Shown: one piece after another, positions 9,737 through 18,697 of the stretch
Layout of the letters: every line of letters begins with the position of its first letter
How positions within the stretch are numbered: position 1 is the first letter of the stretch
Origin: Oscillospiraceae bacterium
Lineage (GTDB): Bacteria; Bacillota; Clostridia; Christensenellales; QALW01
Length of the DNA stretch: 64,000 nt
NCBI GenBank assembly: GCA_022009755.1
Contig: CP091722.1
Span: forward strand, 132,001 to 196,000
Direction of reading: 5' to 3'
The notes under the pieces: model-generated
What the model saw: only the letters and a program-made list of their open reading frames with translations
Database searches by the model: none
Told to the model about the DNA's origin: nothing
Program-made: the position numbers and the translations under genes

Positions 9737-9928
9737 AACATTGCATACCGGGAGGCGGCAAGATACGGCGCGGATATTTACGAAATTAAAAGCACGGAGC
9801 GCTCGGAAGGAACACTTGGCCTTTGGTGGTGCGGCAGATTTGCAATGCATCTTATATTCTTGTGCATCCCCGCCGGCGGGGCGTACAAAAATTCGGCTAA
9901 AGATATGGATGGGCTGCTGAAACTTTAG
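9737..9928 (+). pseudogene. Possible flavodoxin-like remnant
   Basis: An open stretch without a good start reads REAARYGADIYEIKSTE, then GTLGLWWCGRFAMH, and ends KDMDGLLKL. A helix followed by YGADIYEI is typical after the first loop of flavodoxin-fold proteins, and I recall GFWWCGRFGMH in a clostridial flavodoxin-like family. The part between these and the C-terminus seems deleted. It has no ribosome site. This is a weak assignment from memory. Confidence 0.3.
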
Positions 9929-10057
9929 CATACCGGGCTGCGCGGCATACGCTGCCGCATGGGAAAGTATGGGGAAGCTTATGACAGCTTCGAAAACAGC
10001 TTCCCGCAGGCCTTAAAGGCGTATGCACCGCACAAAGCTGTCCTCTGCGGAAAATGC

Positions 10058-10086
10058 TTGTCTAAAACACCGTTTCAAGGTATAAT
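10058..10086 (+). promoter_or_regulatory. Sigma-A-type promoter of rnjA
   Basis: TTGTCT and TATAAT are separated by 17 bases. The -10 box lies about 55 bases before the rnjA start codon. Confidence 0.75.
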
Positions 10087-10140
10087 ATTCTGTGAATAAT
10101 TGTTCGGAACATGTTTTTTGAAACGGAGGTAACTTTATTA

Positions 10141-11811
10141 GTGGCAAAAAAACAGAATAATACAAAGCTGCGGGTTATTCCGCTGGGTGGCGTTGATGAG
10201 ATCGGAAAGAATATGACGGCCATCGAGTACGGAAACGACATCGTGGTTATTGATTGCGGTTCGATATTCCCGCGGGAGGACATGTACGGAATTGATCTTG
10301 TCATCCCGGATGTGACATATCTGGAGCGCAATCGCGATAAGGTAAGGGCGTACCTTATAACTCACGGACATGAGGATCATATCGGCGCGCTTCCGTATGT
10401 GCTTCCGCGTGTTAATGCGCCCGTGTACTGCACAAAGCTTACCCGTGCGCTTATTGAATATAAGCTTAAGGAGCACAAATTCGACAAAGCGCAGCTGAAT
10501 ACCGTTTATCCGCGGGATAAGGTCAAAATCGGCTGCTTTGAGGTGGAGTTTATTAAAACCAACCACTCCATCGCCGGCGCCGTTGCACTGGCGATTCACA
10601 CGCCGGTGGGCACTGTTGTCCATACGGGAGATTTCAAGGTGGATTACACCCCGGTGGACGGCGAGGTCATAGACCTTGCAAAATTTGCGGAGCTTGGCAG
10701 CAAGGGCGTGCTGCTGCTCATGGCGGACAGCACCAATGTTGAGCGCGAGGGCTACACCATGAGCGAACGCTCTGTGGGCAAGGCGCTGGAGCGCTTTCGT
10801 TGAGGCGGAGGGCAGGCGCATAATCGTTGCCACCTTTGCCTCCAATGTTCACCGTATTCAGCAGATAGTGGATCATGCCGCCGCCTGCGGCCGCAAGGTC
10901 TGCTTTTTGGGGCGCAGCATGGAAAACATTGCGGGCATTGCAAGCGAGCTGGGCGAGCTTATAGTCCCCAAGGATATGTGGGTGGAGCCCGACAGAATAG
11001 ATTCCATACCCAAGGATAAGCTGGTGGTCATCACCACCGGAAGCCAGGGCGAGCCCATGAGCGGGCTTGCGCGTATGGCAAGCGACGAGCATTCCCGCAT
11101 CAGGCTGGGCGATCAGGATACCGTAATAATATCGGCAAACCCCATTCCGGGCAACGAAAGAATGGTATCAAGGGTTATAAACAATCTTTCCGCAAGGGAG
11201 TAATCGTAATATACGAGGCCTTGGCGGAAGTGCATGTTTCTGGACATGCGCGAAAAGAGGAGCTCAAGCTCATCCACACCCTTACAAAACCCCGGTATTT
11301 CATGCCCGTGCACGGCGAATACCGCCATCTTGTGCAGCATGCGCGTCTGGCGCAAAGCCTTGATATGATGAAGGAAAACACCTTTGTTCCCGAGCTTGGC
11401 TGCGCACTGGAAATCGATAAGCAGGGCGCGTCCATGGTCAACGGCATTCCCGCAGGCGCGGTAATGATAGACGGTCTGGGCGTGGGCGATGTAGGCAATA
11501 TTGTCCTGCGCGACCGCAAACTGCTTTCGCAGGACGGCATAATCATCGTCTGCGTTACCTTCGACGGCACAACGGGGGATCTGCTTTCCGGTCCGGATCT
11601 TATTTCCCGCGGCTTTGTCTATGTGCGCGAGTCGGAGGAGCTTATGGAAAACGCCAAGGCCGTTGTGGCCGATTATATCGATTCCCTTCAGAGCGGCCCG
11701 CACAGCGACTGGAACAGCATCAAAAACGGCATTAAAAACCGTCTTAAGGATTATGTATTCACCAAGACCAAACGCAGTCCGATTATTCTGCCGATAGTAA
11801 TAGAGGTGTGA
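10141..11811 (+). CDS. rnjA: Ribonuclease J (two frame breaks)
   Basis: Three pieces join to about 557 residues, the normal length of RNase J. This 5'-exo/endoribonuclease shapes mRNA and rRNA in Firmicutes. The metallo-beta-lactamase part has HGHEDHIGALPYV and GDFKVDYTPVDG; the beta-CASP part has FASNVHRIQQ, TGSQGEP and PIPGNE; the C-terminal part has HVSGHA, MPVHGEYRHL and RGFVYVRES. The first break is at about 10794-10797 (two bases missing before TTTCG), the second at TTT 11187-11189 (four T expected, restoring NNLFRKGVIVIYEAL). GTG 10141 aligns with the family start after a GGAGG somewhat far upstream. Breaks in a core single gene argue for sequence error. Its own promoter lies just upstream. 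Confidence 0.9.
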
Positions 11812-11846
11812 CGGAGAATTCGGGCATAAAAGGAGAGTGAACGCAA

Positions 11847-13107
11847 GTGGCACAGAACAGAAAAAAAGCACCGCAGCCCCCGACGCGCAGCAAAGCCGGG
11901 TCGGATAAGGCTAAAAAGGGCGGTAAAAATAAGGGCGGCCTTTGGCAGCGCATAAAAAACGCATGGGGTGCGGCGCACGATAAAATCGACGATCTCAAAA
12001 ACGACCGTTCCTTTATGCGAACCTGGCGTGTGCTAAGGCCCGTAAGCATACGGCTTATAAGTCTGCTGCTTGTAATAATTATCATTTCCTGCGTGTTCAA
12101 CACGGTAAACAGCAAAATGTTTGCGCCGGTTGATAAAAACAACAACGAGCCGGTCATGCTTGTGGTGGGCAGCGGCTCCTCCATGAGCGCAGTGGCCAGC
12201 AAGCTTCAAAAAATGGGGCTTATAAACTCCAAGTGGGGCATAAAGCTTCTTGCGGATTTCACAAACCGCTCCGGCAAGGTAAAGGCGGGCGAGTATATAC
12301 TGGATCGCACAATGTCGGCAAATGAAATTTTGGAAATACTCACTCAGCCCTCCCCGGTAAGGCTCACGGTAACCGTTACGATAACCGAGGGCATGAATCT
12401 TGAAAGCATTGCCAAGCTGCTGCAGGAAAAAGAAGTAATAGAAAATGCGCAGAGCTTCCTTGAACAGTGCAACGATCTGACCGCCTTTGAAAGCTTTTCC
12501 TTTGTAAGCGGGCTTAAAAACAGGCAGAGCGTGCGCTATCAGCTGGAGGGTTATCTCTTCCCCGATACCTATAACTTCTATGTGGGCTCCTCAAATGCTT
12601 CCGTAATAAATACGCTTCTTACAAGGTTTTCCGGTGTGTTTACGCCGGATATGCAGGCTAAGGCCGAGCAGATGGGCATGAGCATGAACGAGGTAATAAC
12701 CCTTGCTTCCATTGTGCAGTCCGAGGGTCTTACAAAGGATTTCAATAAAATATCCGCCGTATTCCACAACCGCCTGAAAGCGGATATGACGCTGGGCAGC
12801 GATGTATGCGTGCAGTATGCCATCAATAAAGAAACTCGTGCTCACGGCGGAGGAGCTGAATGTGGATTCTCCCTACAATACGCACAAAAACAAGGGTTTG
12901 CCTCCGGGACCTATATGTTCTCCCGGAAAAAAGGCGATAGAAGCGGTACTCAGCCCGGACGCCGATATCATAAACGGTAAGTATTACTATTTCACCCTTA
13001 CAGACCCCGCAACCGGCGAATTGGCCTTCTCCAAAACCTATGAGGAGCATCTCAGGATAGTGGAAAAGTGGCGCAAGGCGTGGGAGGAGTACGACAGAAC
13101 TCATTGA
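11847..13107 (+). CDS. mltG: Endolytic murein transglycosylase MltG (one frame break)
   Basis: The product cuts nascent peptidoglycan strands at the membrane. A basic, Lys/Pro-rich cytoplasmic N-terminus (about 65 residues) precedes one membrane helix (VSIRLISLLLVIIIISCVF). A LysM-like part and the YceG domain follow, with LEGYLFPDTYNF, the ASIVQSEG segment at the family's active-site position, VFHNRL and SPYNTHKNKGLPPGPI. The reading frame changes at the A-rich stretch 12828-12834: one extra A or two missing A. Joined length is about 419-420 residues. Start GTG follows AAGGAGAG. The order mltG then trmR-like methyltransferase is the same as yrrL-yrrM in Bacillus, which supports both calls. 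Confidence 0.9.
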
Positions 13108-13110
13108 TAT

Positions 13111-13734
13111 ATGGTTACAAGCAGAAAAACAAGCGACTATCTGCGCGGGCTTATACCGGGGGCGGAATATGTCCGCAGCGAACAGAATCCGGCATTGCCT
13201 CCCGAAAGCATGCAGCTGCTTAAAACATTAACGGCGGCGCTTCGCCCGAGGCGAATACTGGAGATAGGCACAAATGTCGGTATGAGCGGCATAACCATGC
13301 TGAACGCCTGCGCTTGTGCCGAGCTGTGGACGGTGGAAATGAATGAGCAGACCGCGGCAGCGGCGCGGGAGAATTTTTCCGCCGCCGGTCTTTACAAGCG
13401 TGCACATGTAATAACCGGGCGCGCGGAAGAGGTGCTGCCCTATATGAGCGGCAGCTATGAGCTTATCTTTCTGGACGGCTCAAAGGGACAGTATGAAGAG
13501 CTGTGCACATATCTGCTGCCCCTGCTTTCGGCAGGCGGCGTGCTGGTTTGCGATAATGTCCTTTTCCGCGGTATGGTCACCGGCGATAAAAAGGTAACAA
13601 GCCGCAAGAGAACCTTGGTAAAAAAGCTGGATGCCTTTCTGCACAGCCTTTATGCCGATGAATCGCTTATAACCACCGTTTTGCCGATAGGCGACGGAGT
13701 AAGCATCAGCTATAAAAAAGCGGCGGAAAAATAG
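13111..13734 (+). CDS. trmR: O-methyltransferase, TrmR-like
   Basis: The 207-residue product is a SAM-dependent methyltransferase of the catechol-O-methyltransferase-like family 3. The SAM-binding motif is ILEIGTNVGMSGITML, followed by VEMNEQ, a metal-type LIFLDGSKGQYEEL and VLVCDNVLFRG. In Bacillus the homologue after mltG (YrrM/TrmR) methylates 5-hydroxyuridine in tRNA, so the same role is inferred here from gene order. The ATG is four bases behind the mltG stop and has no clear ribosome site, so translational coupling with mltG is likely. A terminator follows about 45 bases after the stop. Confidence 0.8.
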   Translation: MVTSRKTSDYLRGLIPGAEYVRSEQNPALPPESMQLLKTLTAALRPRRILEIGTNVGMSGITMLNACACAELWTVEMNEQTAAAARENFSAAGLYKRAHVITGRAEEVLPYMSGSYELIFLDGSKGQYEELCTYLLPLLSAGGVLVCDNVLFRGMVTGDKKVTSRKRTLVKKLDAFLHSLYADESLITTVLPIGDGVSISYKKAAEK

Positions 13735-13779
13735 CCTGTGCTCATTTTTGCCTTTGCAAAACAAAATCATCAGCAGGAT

Positions 13780-13806
13780 AAAGGAACGGAAAACCGTTCC
13801 TTTTTT
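13780..13806 (+). terminator. Intrinsic terminator after the rnjA-mltG-trmR genes
   Basis: AAAGGAACGG pairs with CCGTTCCTTT around a short A-rich loop and runs into six T. Confidence 0.85.
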
Positions 13807-13960
13807 ATATCCTGTACCCCTGTTGCTTCCGCATGGGAAGCGGCGCTGAATTTTTTATCAAATAAAAATCAAATCAAATATAAAGTCCTCTTTTTGGTAC
13901 AATTAGTTCGGTATAATAGCCTCGTTGAAAAGATAAGCTGTTCTTCGGAGGTATATGATA

Positions 13961-14439
13961 TGAAGGCTATAAACGAGCTGCTTTATTACAGAAAGATACT
14001 TGCTTCCCGTCAAGATTCGCTCTACCGTTGGGTGGATACGCATACGGAGGATGGCATAATAATTCTGGGCTATCCCGTATACAGCCGCACTCTTTTAAGG
14101 TTCATAAATGCCGTTTACGATTCCGGCCTGCTGCTGGGCGAGTATGAAGAGGTTATTGCGGAGTATGAAGCCCCGGATATAGATCTGCTGATTGCCGGCG
14201 CCGATATGCGCCTTGCACGCGCATTGCTTACATATTATGTCCGCGGCGAGCATTACAACCCCGGCCTGTGGGGCAGGGGCGTTTATAAAAGATGCTTTTT
14301 AAGAATTCTTGACAGACTTGAGGAGCTCAGTCATATGCGCACGCATGCTAAAGTACAGCCGCGCCAAAGGCAGTATGCGCATAACCGTGCCGTAAATGTG
14401 CGCAAAGAGCCATCCAAAAACCTGCGGAAAACCGGATAG
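13961..14439 (+). CDS. DUF6508-like protein
   Basis: The 159-residue product starts at ATG 13961 behind CGGAGG; the frame is open further upstream but crosses the terminator, so the longer version is rejected. Recognisable parts are YPVYSRTLLRFINAVYDSG, an acidic middle, and ALLTYYVRGEHYNPGLWGRG followed by RILDRLEEL. From memory this arrangement (ALLTYxxRGExF near the C-terminus) is that of DUF6508, a family without known function. The basic C-terminal tail (about 30 residues rich in Arg, Gln, Asn) is probably flexible. A TATAAT at 13912-13917 could be its -10 box, but no good -35 accompanies it. Confidence 0.65.
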
Positions 14440-14630
14440 CGGCTGCTTTAGGTGCCGTAAGGCTTCGGCACGGCCGGGATAAATATAAAAATCATTCCGC
14501 CCGTTACGCAATACCGTGCTTGGCAAAATAATACTGGTTGCAATTGCCTGCGCCGTAATTGCCGCTTTTAAGAATAACCTATTGCTCAACAGGCAAAAAT
14601 AGCTTTACATTAAGTAAGGCGGTGACGGCT

Positions 14631-15401
14631 TTGGGCAATAAAGTGGATCTGTGCGGAGTGGACACGGGAGCGCTTCCTACACTCAGCGGCAAGGCAAGCC
14701 GGCAGCTGTTTGAAGCGGCAAGGCAGGGGGATGCGCAGGCGAGAGAGCAGTTCGTTTTCGGCAATCTCAGGCTTGTTCTCAGCGTGGTTCACAGGTTTGC
14801 CCGCCGCTGCGACAGCATGGACGATCTGTTTCAGGTGGGCTGTATAGGGCTTATAAAGGCCGCGGACAATTTTGATCCCGATATGGGCGTGTGCTTTTCC
14901 ACCTATGCCGTGCCCATGATAATAGGCGAAATAAGGCGCTATCTCAGGGATAATAACTCCGTGCGGGTCAGCCGTTCCGTTCGCGATACGGCATATAAGG
15001 CGCTTCAGGCAATAGAAAAGCTGTCTTTTCAGAACGGACGGGAGCCGACTCTTGACGAAGTGGCAAAGGAAACGGGAATACAGCGCGGAGCAATCGCTGC
15101 GGCGTTAGAGGCAATACAGGAGCCGGTTTCCATCTATGAGCCTGTATATCACGACGGGGGCGACGCCGTATATGTGGCGGATCAGCTGGCCGACAGCGCC
15201 GCGGATTGCGAAGGCTGGCTTAACAGCATAGCCTTGACCGATGCGGTAAAGCATCTTGAAAAAAGAGAAAAAAGCATCATTTATCTGCGCTATTACAAAG
15301 GCCTTACTCAAATGGAGATAGCGGGGGAGATAGGTATAAGTCAGGCACAGGTATCAAGGCTGGAGAAAAATGCGTTGGAGCGCATAAAAAAGCAGATTTG
15401 A
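14631..15401 (+). CDS. sigG: Sporulation sigma factor G
   Basis: The product (about 256 residues) is the late forespore sigma factor. The N-terminus NKVDLCGVDTGALP matches the SigG signature NKVEICGVDTSKLP. Region 2 has NLRLVLSVVHRF and DLFQVGCIGLIKAADNFD, then FSTYAVPMIIGEIRRYLRDN; region 4 has TQMEIAGEIGISQAQVSRLE. TTG 14631 lies closest to the family start behind AAGGCGG; GTG 14622 is an alternative. SigG usually follows sigE and precedes ylmC-nrdR type genes. Here it stands alone, about 43 kb from ylmC and nrdR. No clear sigma-F-type promoter was found in the 190 bases upstream. Confidence 0.92.
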   Translation: MGNKVDLCGVDTGALPTLSGKASRQLFEAARQGDAQAREQFVFGNLRLVLSVVHRFARRCDSMDDLFQVGCIGLIKAADNFDPDMGVCFSTYAVPMIIGEIRRYLRDNNSVRVSRSVRDTAYKALQAIEKLSFQNGREPTLDEVAKETGIQRGAIAAALEAIQEPVSIYEPVYHDGGDAVYVADQLADSAADCEGWLNSIALTDAVKHLEKREKSIIYLRYYKGLTQMEIAGEIGISQAQVSRLEKNALERIKKQI

Positions 15402-15460
15402 AATGCTTCGGGTGTTTTATTTAATGCAAAACAAAAATCGTATCAAAAACCGAAATAAAG

Positions 15461-15491
15461 AAAGCCGCAGGCATTTGCAGCCTGCGGCTTT
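15461..15491. terminator. Bidirectional terminator between sigG and the beta-CASP gene
   Basis: A 12-bp stem AAAGCCGCAGGC / GCCTGCGGCTTT closes a 7-base loop. The convergent genes sigG (plus) and the nuclease gene (minus) both end next to it. Confidence 0.8.
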
Positions 15492-15529
15492 AATAATTCT
15501 GTTACAGAGGCGTTCAAAGCATTGAACGG

Positions 15530-17098
15530 CTATATTTTTCGCGCAAACTCCTTTATTTTGTCAAGCAGCGATTGCCTGACCTTCTCGTTTGAAGTATCCT
15601 TGGCAAATATCCGCTGCCGCAGCATATCAAGCGCCGCTTCAAGCTGCGAGGCAAAATCCGGCCACTTTCGGCTTATCACGCGTTCCCTGCTGCCGAAGGC
15701 CACCTGTGTGCCGTCCGGCAGGGAGTATTCGTCGCCGCTGTAAGGCGCCGAGGCGTCAAAGCCTGCATCTGCAAGCCGCGCGGCCAACTCGTCCGCGCAT
15801 TTTTCTTCACCGTGGTTTATAAACACGCGCGGATGCCCCTCAAAGCCCTTTATCCAGCGCATAAGCCCGTTCATGTCAGCATGCCCGCTTATTCCCGCAA
15901 GGGTATATATACGGGCGTTTACCTGTATTTCCTCACCGAAAATGCGCACATTTTTTTCACCGTCCAGCAGCCTGCGGCCGAGAGTCCCCGGGCTTTGATA
16001 TCCCACAAACAGCACCGAGGAATCGCTGCGCCAAAGATTATGCTTAAGATGATGCCGTATGCGTCCGGCATCGCACATTCCGCTTGAGGATATAATTACC
16101 TTGCACCCCGGAGTGTCGTTTATGGCCTTTGATTCCTCCGTTGATTCCGTGGTTATCAGTCCGTCAAAGCTTATGGGGTTTATGCCTTTAGCAATAAGGT
16201 TCGCGGTTTCCGCATCGCAGCACATGGCGGTATTGCGGTTAAAAACATTTGTGGCCTTTAAGGCAAGCGGGCTGTCAAGATACACCTTAAACGGCTCTTT
16301 TACCAATCGCTCATGGCGTATCTGCCGCAGAAAATACAGCAGCTCCTGAGTTCGGCCTACGGCAAACGAAGGGATAACAACATTGCCGCCGCGGGCAAAG
16401 GTTTCGTTCAGCACTGCACTTAAGGAGGCAATGTAGTCAGGTGCCGTCGGGTGTACTCTGTCGCCGTAGGTGGATTCCATAACCACAATATCCCCCCTGC
16501 CGGGACACTGCGGGTCGCGCAGAATCGGCTTGCCCGCGTTTCCTATGTCGCCGGAAAAAACAATTTCGGTGTTCTCTCCGTTTTCCTCCACCGTAAGGCG
16601 TATGCTTGCAGAGCCGAGCAAATGTCCCGCATCAAAGAATTCCGCGCTCAGCCCCGGCGCTATCTCTGTTTTTTCGCCGTAACGGCAGGCAACCAGCTGG
16701 GATATCGCCTTTTCCGCATCCTCCATTGAATACATGGGGGCGGATTCCGGCTGTCCGGCGCGCTGCGCCTTGCGGTTTTTCCACTGTGCTTCCATGGCTT
16801 GAATATGAGCCGAATCCCGCAGCATTATGCCGCACAGCTCCGCGGTTCCCGCAGTTGCATATATAGGGCCGTCAAAGCCGCATGCAGCAAGCAGCGGCAG
16901 CTTGCCGGAGTGGTCAATATGGGCATGGGTAAGAAACACCATGTCCACCGTTTCCGGCTTAATGCCTAATTCGGCATTTACAAAAATATCCTTGCCCTGT
17001 TCCATTCCGCAATCGATAAGAATGTTGTATCTGTCCGTGCTCAGCAGGGTGCAGCTGCCCGTAACCTCGTGCGCCGCGCCTATGAACCGTAATTTCAT
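15530..17098 (-). CDS. Beta-CASP metallo-beta-lactamase RNase (RNA-specificity domain)
   Basis: The 522-residue product has an N-terminal metallo-beta-lactamase core with THAHIDHSGKLP (the HxHxDH zinc motif), FFDAGHLLGSASI and GDIGN. A beta-CASP insertion follows (ESTYGDR, IPSFAVGRTQELLY) and the C-terminal RMMBL motif is GISGHAD with INHGEE. The family contains bacterial relatives of the eukaryotic cleavage factor CPSF-73 and acts on RNA. It is distinct from RNase J in the same window: it lacks the RNase J C-terminal domain and is closer to YSH1-type proteins. A GGAGG site precedes the ATG and a promoter lies about 80 bases upstream. The substrate is not known. Confidence 0.88.
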   Translation of the reverse strand: MKLRFIGAAHEVTGSCTLLSTDRYNILIDCGMEQGKDIFVNAELGIKPETVDMVFLTHAHIDHSGKLPLLAACGFDGPIYATAGTAELCGIMLRDSAHIQAMEAQWKNRKAQRAGQPESAPMYSMEDAEKAISQLVACRYGEKTEIAPGLSAEFFDAGHLLGSASIRLTVEENGENTEIVFSGDIGNAGKPILRDPQCPGRGDIVVMESTYGDRVHPTAPDYIASLSAVLNETFARGGNVVIPSFAVGRTQELLYFLRQIRHERLVKEPFKVYLDSPLALKATNVFNRNTAMCCDAETANLIAKGINPISFDGLITTESTEESKAINDTPGCKVIISSSGMCDAGRIRHHLKHNLWRSDSSVLFVGYQSPGTLGRRLLDGEKNVRIFGEEIQVNARIYTLAGISGHADMNGLMRWIKGFEGHPRVFINHGEEKCADELAARLADAGFDASAPYSGDEYSLPDGTQVAFGSRERVISRKWPDFASQLEAALDMLRQRIFAKDTSNEKVRQSLLDKIKEFARKI

Positions 17099-17174
17099 GC
17101 TTTCCTCCGTTTTTGCACCGGCTTTTTAATATGCCGCCGTGCCGGCTGATATGTCAGCCGTATTACATTTAAGA

Positions 17175-17204
17175 ATTATAACATAACATGCCGGGCTTTT
17201 GCAA
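17175..17204 (-). promoter_or_regulatory. Sigma-A-type promoter of the beta-CASP gene
   Basis: On the minus strand TTGCAA and TATAAT are 18 bases apart, and the -10 box is about 75 bases before the start codon. Confidence 0.6.
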
Positions 17205-17382
17205 CAGGGCCGTAACGGAAACGGAAGATGCCGCTAACAGACCGCGGGCAGAGAATTATGGTTAATATAGTGCTATGCTATATTACGATTGTGTATTTTC
17301 CGCCGTTTGTTTATGCTGTATAATACCCCCATAGACAAATATTATAAACGGAAAGGATGCCCGCATTGCGGGGGGAAGAATT

Positions 17383-18396
17383 ATGAAAAAATTTATTGCT
17401 CTGTTGCTTGCTTTGCTTACTGTATGCGCCTGCTCAACGGCGCTGGCGGCACCGGTCGGCTATGAGTCCGAAAAAAATTACATGTGTGAGGATTTCGAGG
17501 ATGCCGACAACACCATGATCGGCAAGGAGGATTCTTCGGTTGCAAAGGCCTTTGACAAGCACGATATGGATCCGTACTATTTTGCCGACGGCACCATGGA
17601 GATCACTAACGATGGCGAAAACGGCTCCAAGGGTCTTAAGCTTATCCCGGATTATTACAGCGACCTTCAGAATGGCTCCGATGTCATTCTCAGAACCCAG
17701 CTTCAGCGCGTCTGCGCAACGCTGGATGAATCCAAACGGGAAGAAGTGCGCAAGGCATGGGGCGAGGCAACCGGCTTTTCCTTCTATGTAAGAAACGAAA
17801 CCGGCTCCAATGTGCTTTGTGTTCCGGGACTGTTCCTGCAGCTGGGTGAGGACCGTACCCTTGCGCTGGGCGCAGGTCTTGACACCGTGCTTATGGAAAA
17901 AGACGGTACTGTTATTGATACAGAGTTTACCAATGGCTGGTCTAATACCTCCGTAATCATTCCCGTTGATTTTGAAGGCTGGTTGATACAGAAAAATATA
18001 CTTGGCGAGCATGATGATTGGGATGCCTGCTGGGGCGCGCAGCCGTGGGAGGACGAAAGCAAGATCGACGACCCTGAGGCAAAGTTTGAAAATGCGGCAT
18101 TCTTCCAGGTGGATTTCCGTCTGAATGTCAGCGGTCTGGACGACACCGGCTATATCGTTGTGGATTCCTTTGAGCTGCTTACACAAAGCCAAAGCGATGC
18201 GACTCCCGCTCCCGAAAACAGCGAAGCTCCTGCTGAAACAACAAGCGCCGCAACCGATAACACCGCTGCGCCCCAGAATCCCTCCAAGGGTTTAAGCACT
18301 CCCGTCATTATCATCATTGCCGTAGCGGCTGCTGCCGTAATTGCGGTGGTTGTAATTGTCGTTGTGCGCAAATTAAAGAATAAAGCCGATAAATAG
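17383..18396 (+). CDS. Secreted protein with C-terminal membrane anchor
   Basis: The 337-residue product has a signal peptide (MKKFIALLLALLTVCACSTA). It continues with a beta-rich extracellular domain of about 235 residues resembling carbohydrate-binding jelly rolls (EDFEDADNTM near the start, TGYIVVDSFELL at the end). An Ala/Pro/Thr linker follows, then one long hydrophobic helix and a basic tail KLKNKADK. This layout repeats that of two proteins in the first 7 kb. I do not recognise a family beyond the fold impression. The ATG sits behind GGGGGGAAG. A TATAAT at 17319-17324 is a plausible -10 box without a clear -35. Confidence 0.7.
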   Translation: MKKFIALLLALLTVCACSTALAAPVGYESEKNYMCEDFEDADNTMIGKEDSSVAKAFDKHDMDPYYFADGTMEITNDGENGSKGLKLIPDYYSDLQNGSDVILRTQLQRVCATLDESKREEVRKAWGEATGFSFYVRNETGSNVLCVPGLFLQLGEDRTLALGAGLDTVLMEKDGTVIDTEFTNGWSNTSVIIPVDFEGWLIQKNILGEHDDWDACWGAQPWEDESKIDDPEAKFENAAFFQVDFRLNVSGLDDTGYIVVDSFELLTQSQSDATPAPENSEAPAETTSAATDNTAAPQNPSKGLSTPVIIIIAVAAAAVIAVVVIVVVRKLKNKADK

Positions 18397-18697
18397 TATA
18401 AGCATTGCAGCATAATTATCCGCCGCCTGAACGCGGCGGCAGATACCGGAACGCATACGGAATTGTTTCCCGCCCGCGCTCCGGTTTTTTGATATTTTGC
18501 TCCAAAGCCTCTTTTTATGCAAAATTCTGCAATATTAAGGCATAAATCAAATAAACGGCGCAAAATTTCACTTGAAACAAACAAAAATAAGCTGTAAAAT
18601 ATAATTAAGAGTATATCGCGTAATCCTTTGCCTTTGATATAATTGCTTGTTAAAACGGTATAATGCAGCGTTTTATACGCTTTTTCTGGAGGTAAAA
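18397..18697. other. Intergenic region with hairpins and a likely promoter
   Basis: The 300 bases hold a GC-rich hairpin CCGCCGC/GCGGCGG at about 18420-18439, a terminator-like hairpin, and an AT-rich part with TTGATA and TATAAT boxes (about 18657-18662 for the latter) some 35 bases before the next gene. The spacing between the two boxes is 19 bases, longer than usual. No gene is seen. Confidence 0.5.
18445..18490 (+). terminator. Likely terminator after the anchored secreted protein
   Basis: ACCGGA pairs with TCCGGT at the base of an imperfect stem and is followed by TTTTTT. The loop is long (about 29 bases, with further GC pairing), so the call is moderate. Confidence 0.5.

Larger units (their letters stand above)
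9269..10057. other. Gene-poor stretch with decayed coding remnants
   Basis: About 790 bases hold no intact gene. They contain the brxL-like and flavodoxin-like remnants listed separately. A further open stretch near 9960-10100 (MGKYGEAYDSFENSFPQA at its start) has no recognisable match and runs into the rnjA promoter. The stretch marks the border between the accessory region and core genes. Confidence 0.6.

Noticed and set aside
13738..13960. N-terminal extension of the DUF6508-like protein
   Set aside because: The extension crosses an intrinsic terminator and has no ribosome site; ATG 13961 with CGGAGG is better.
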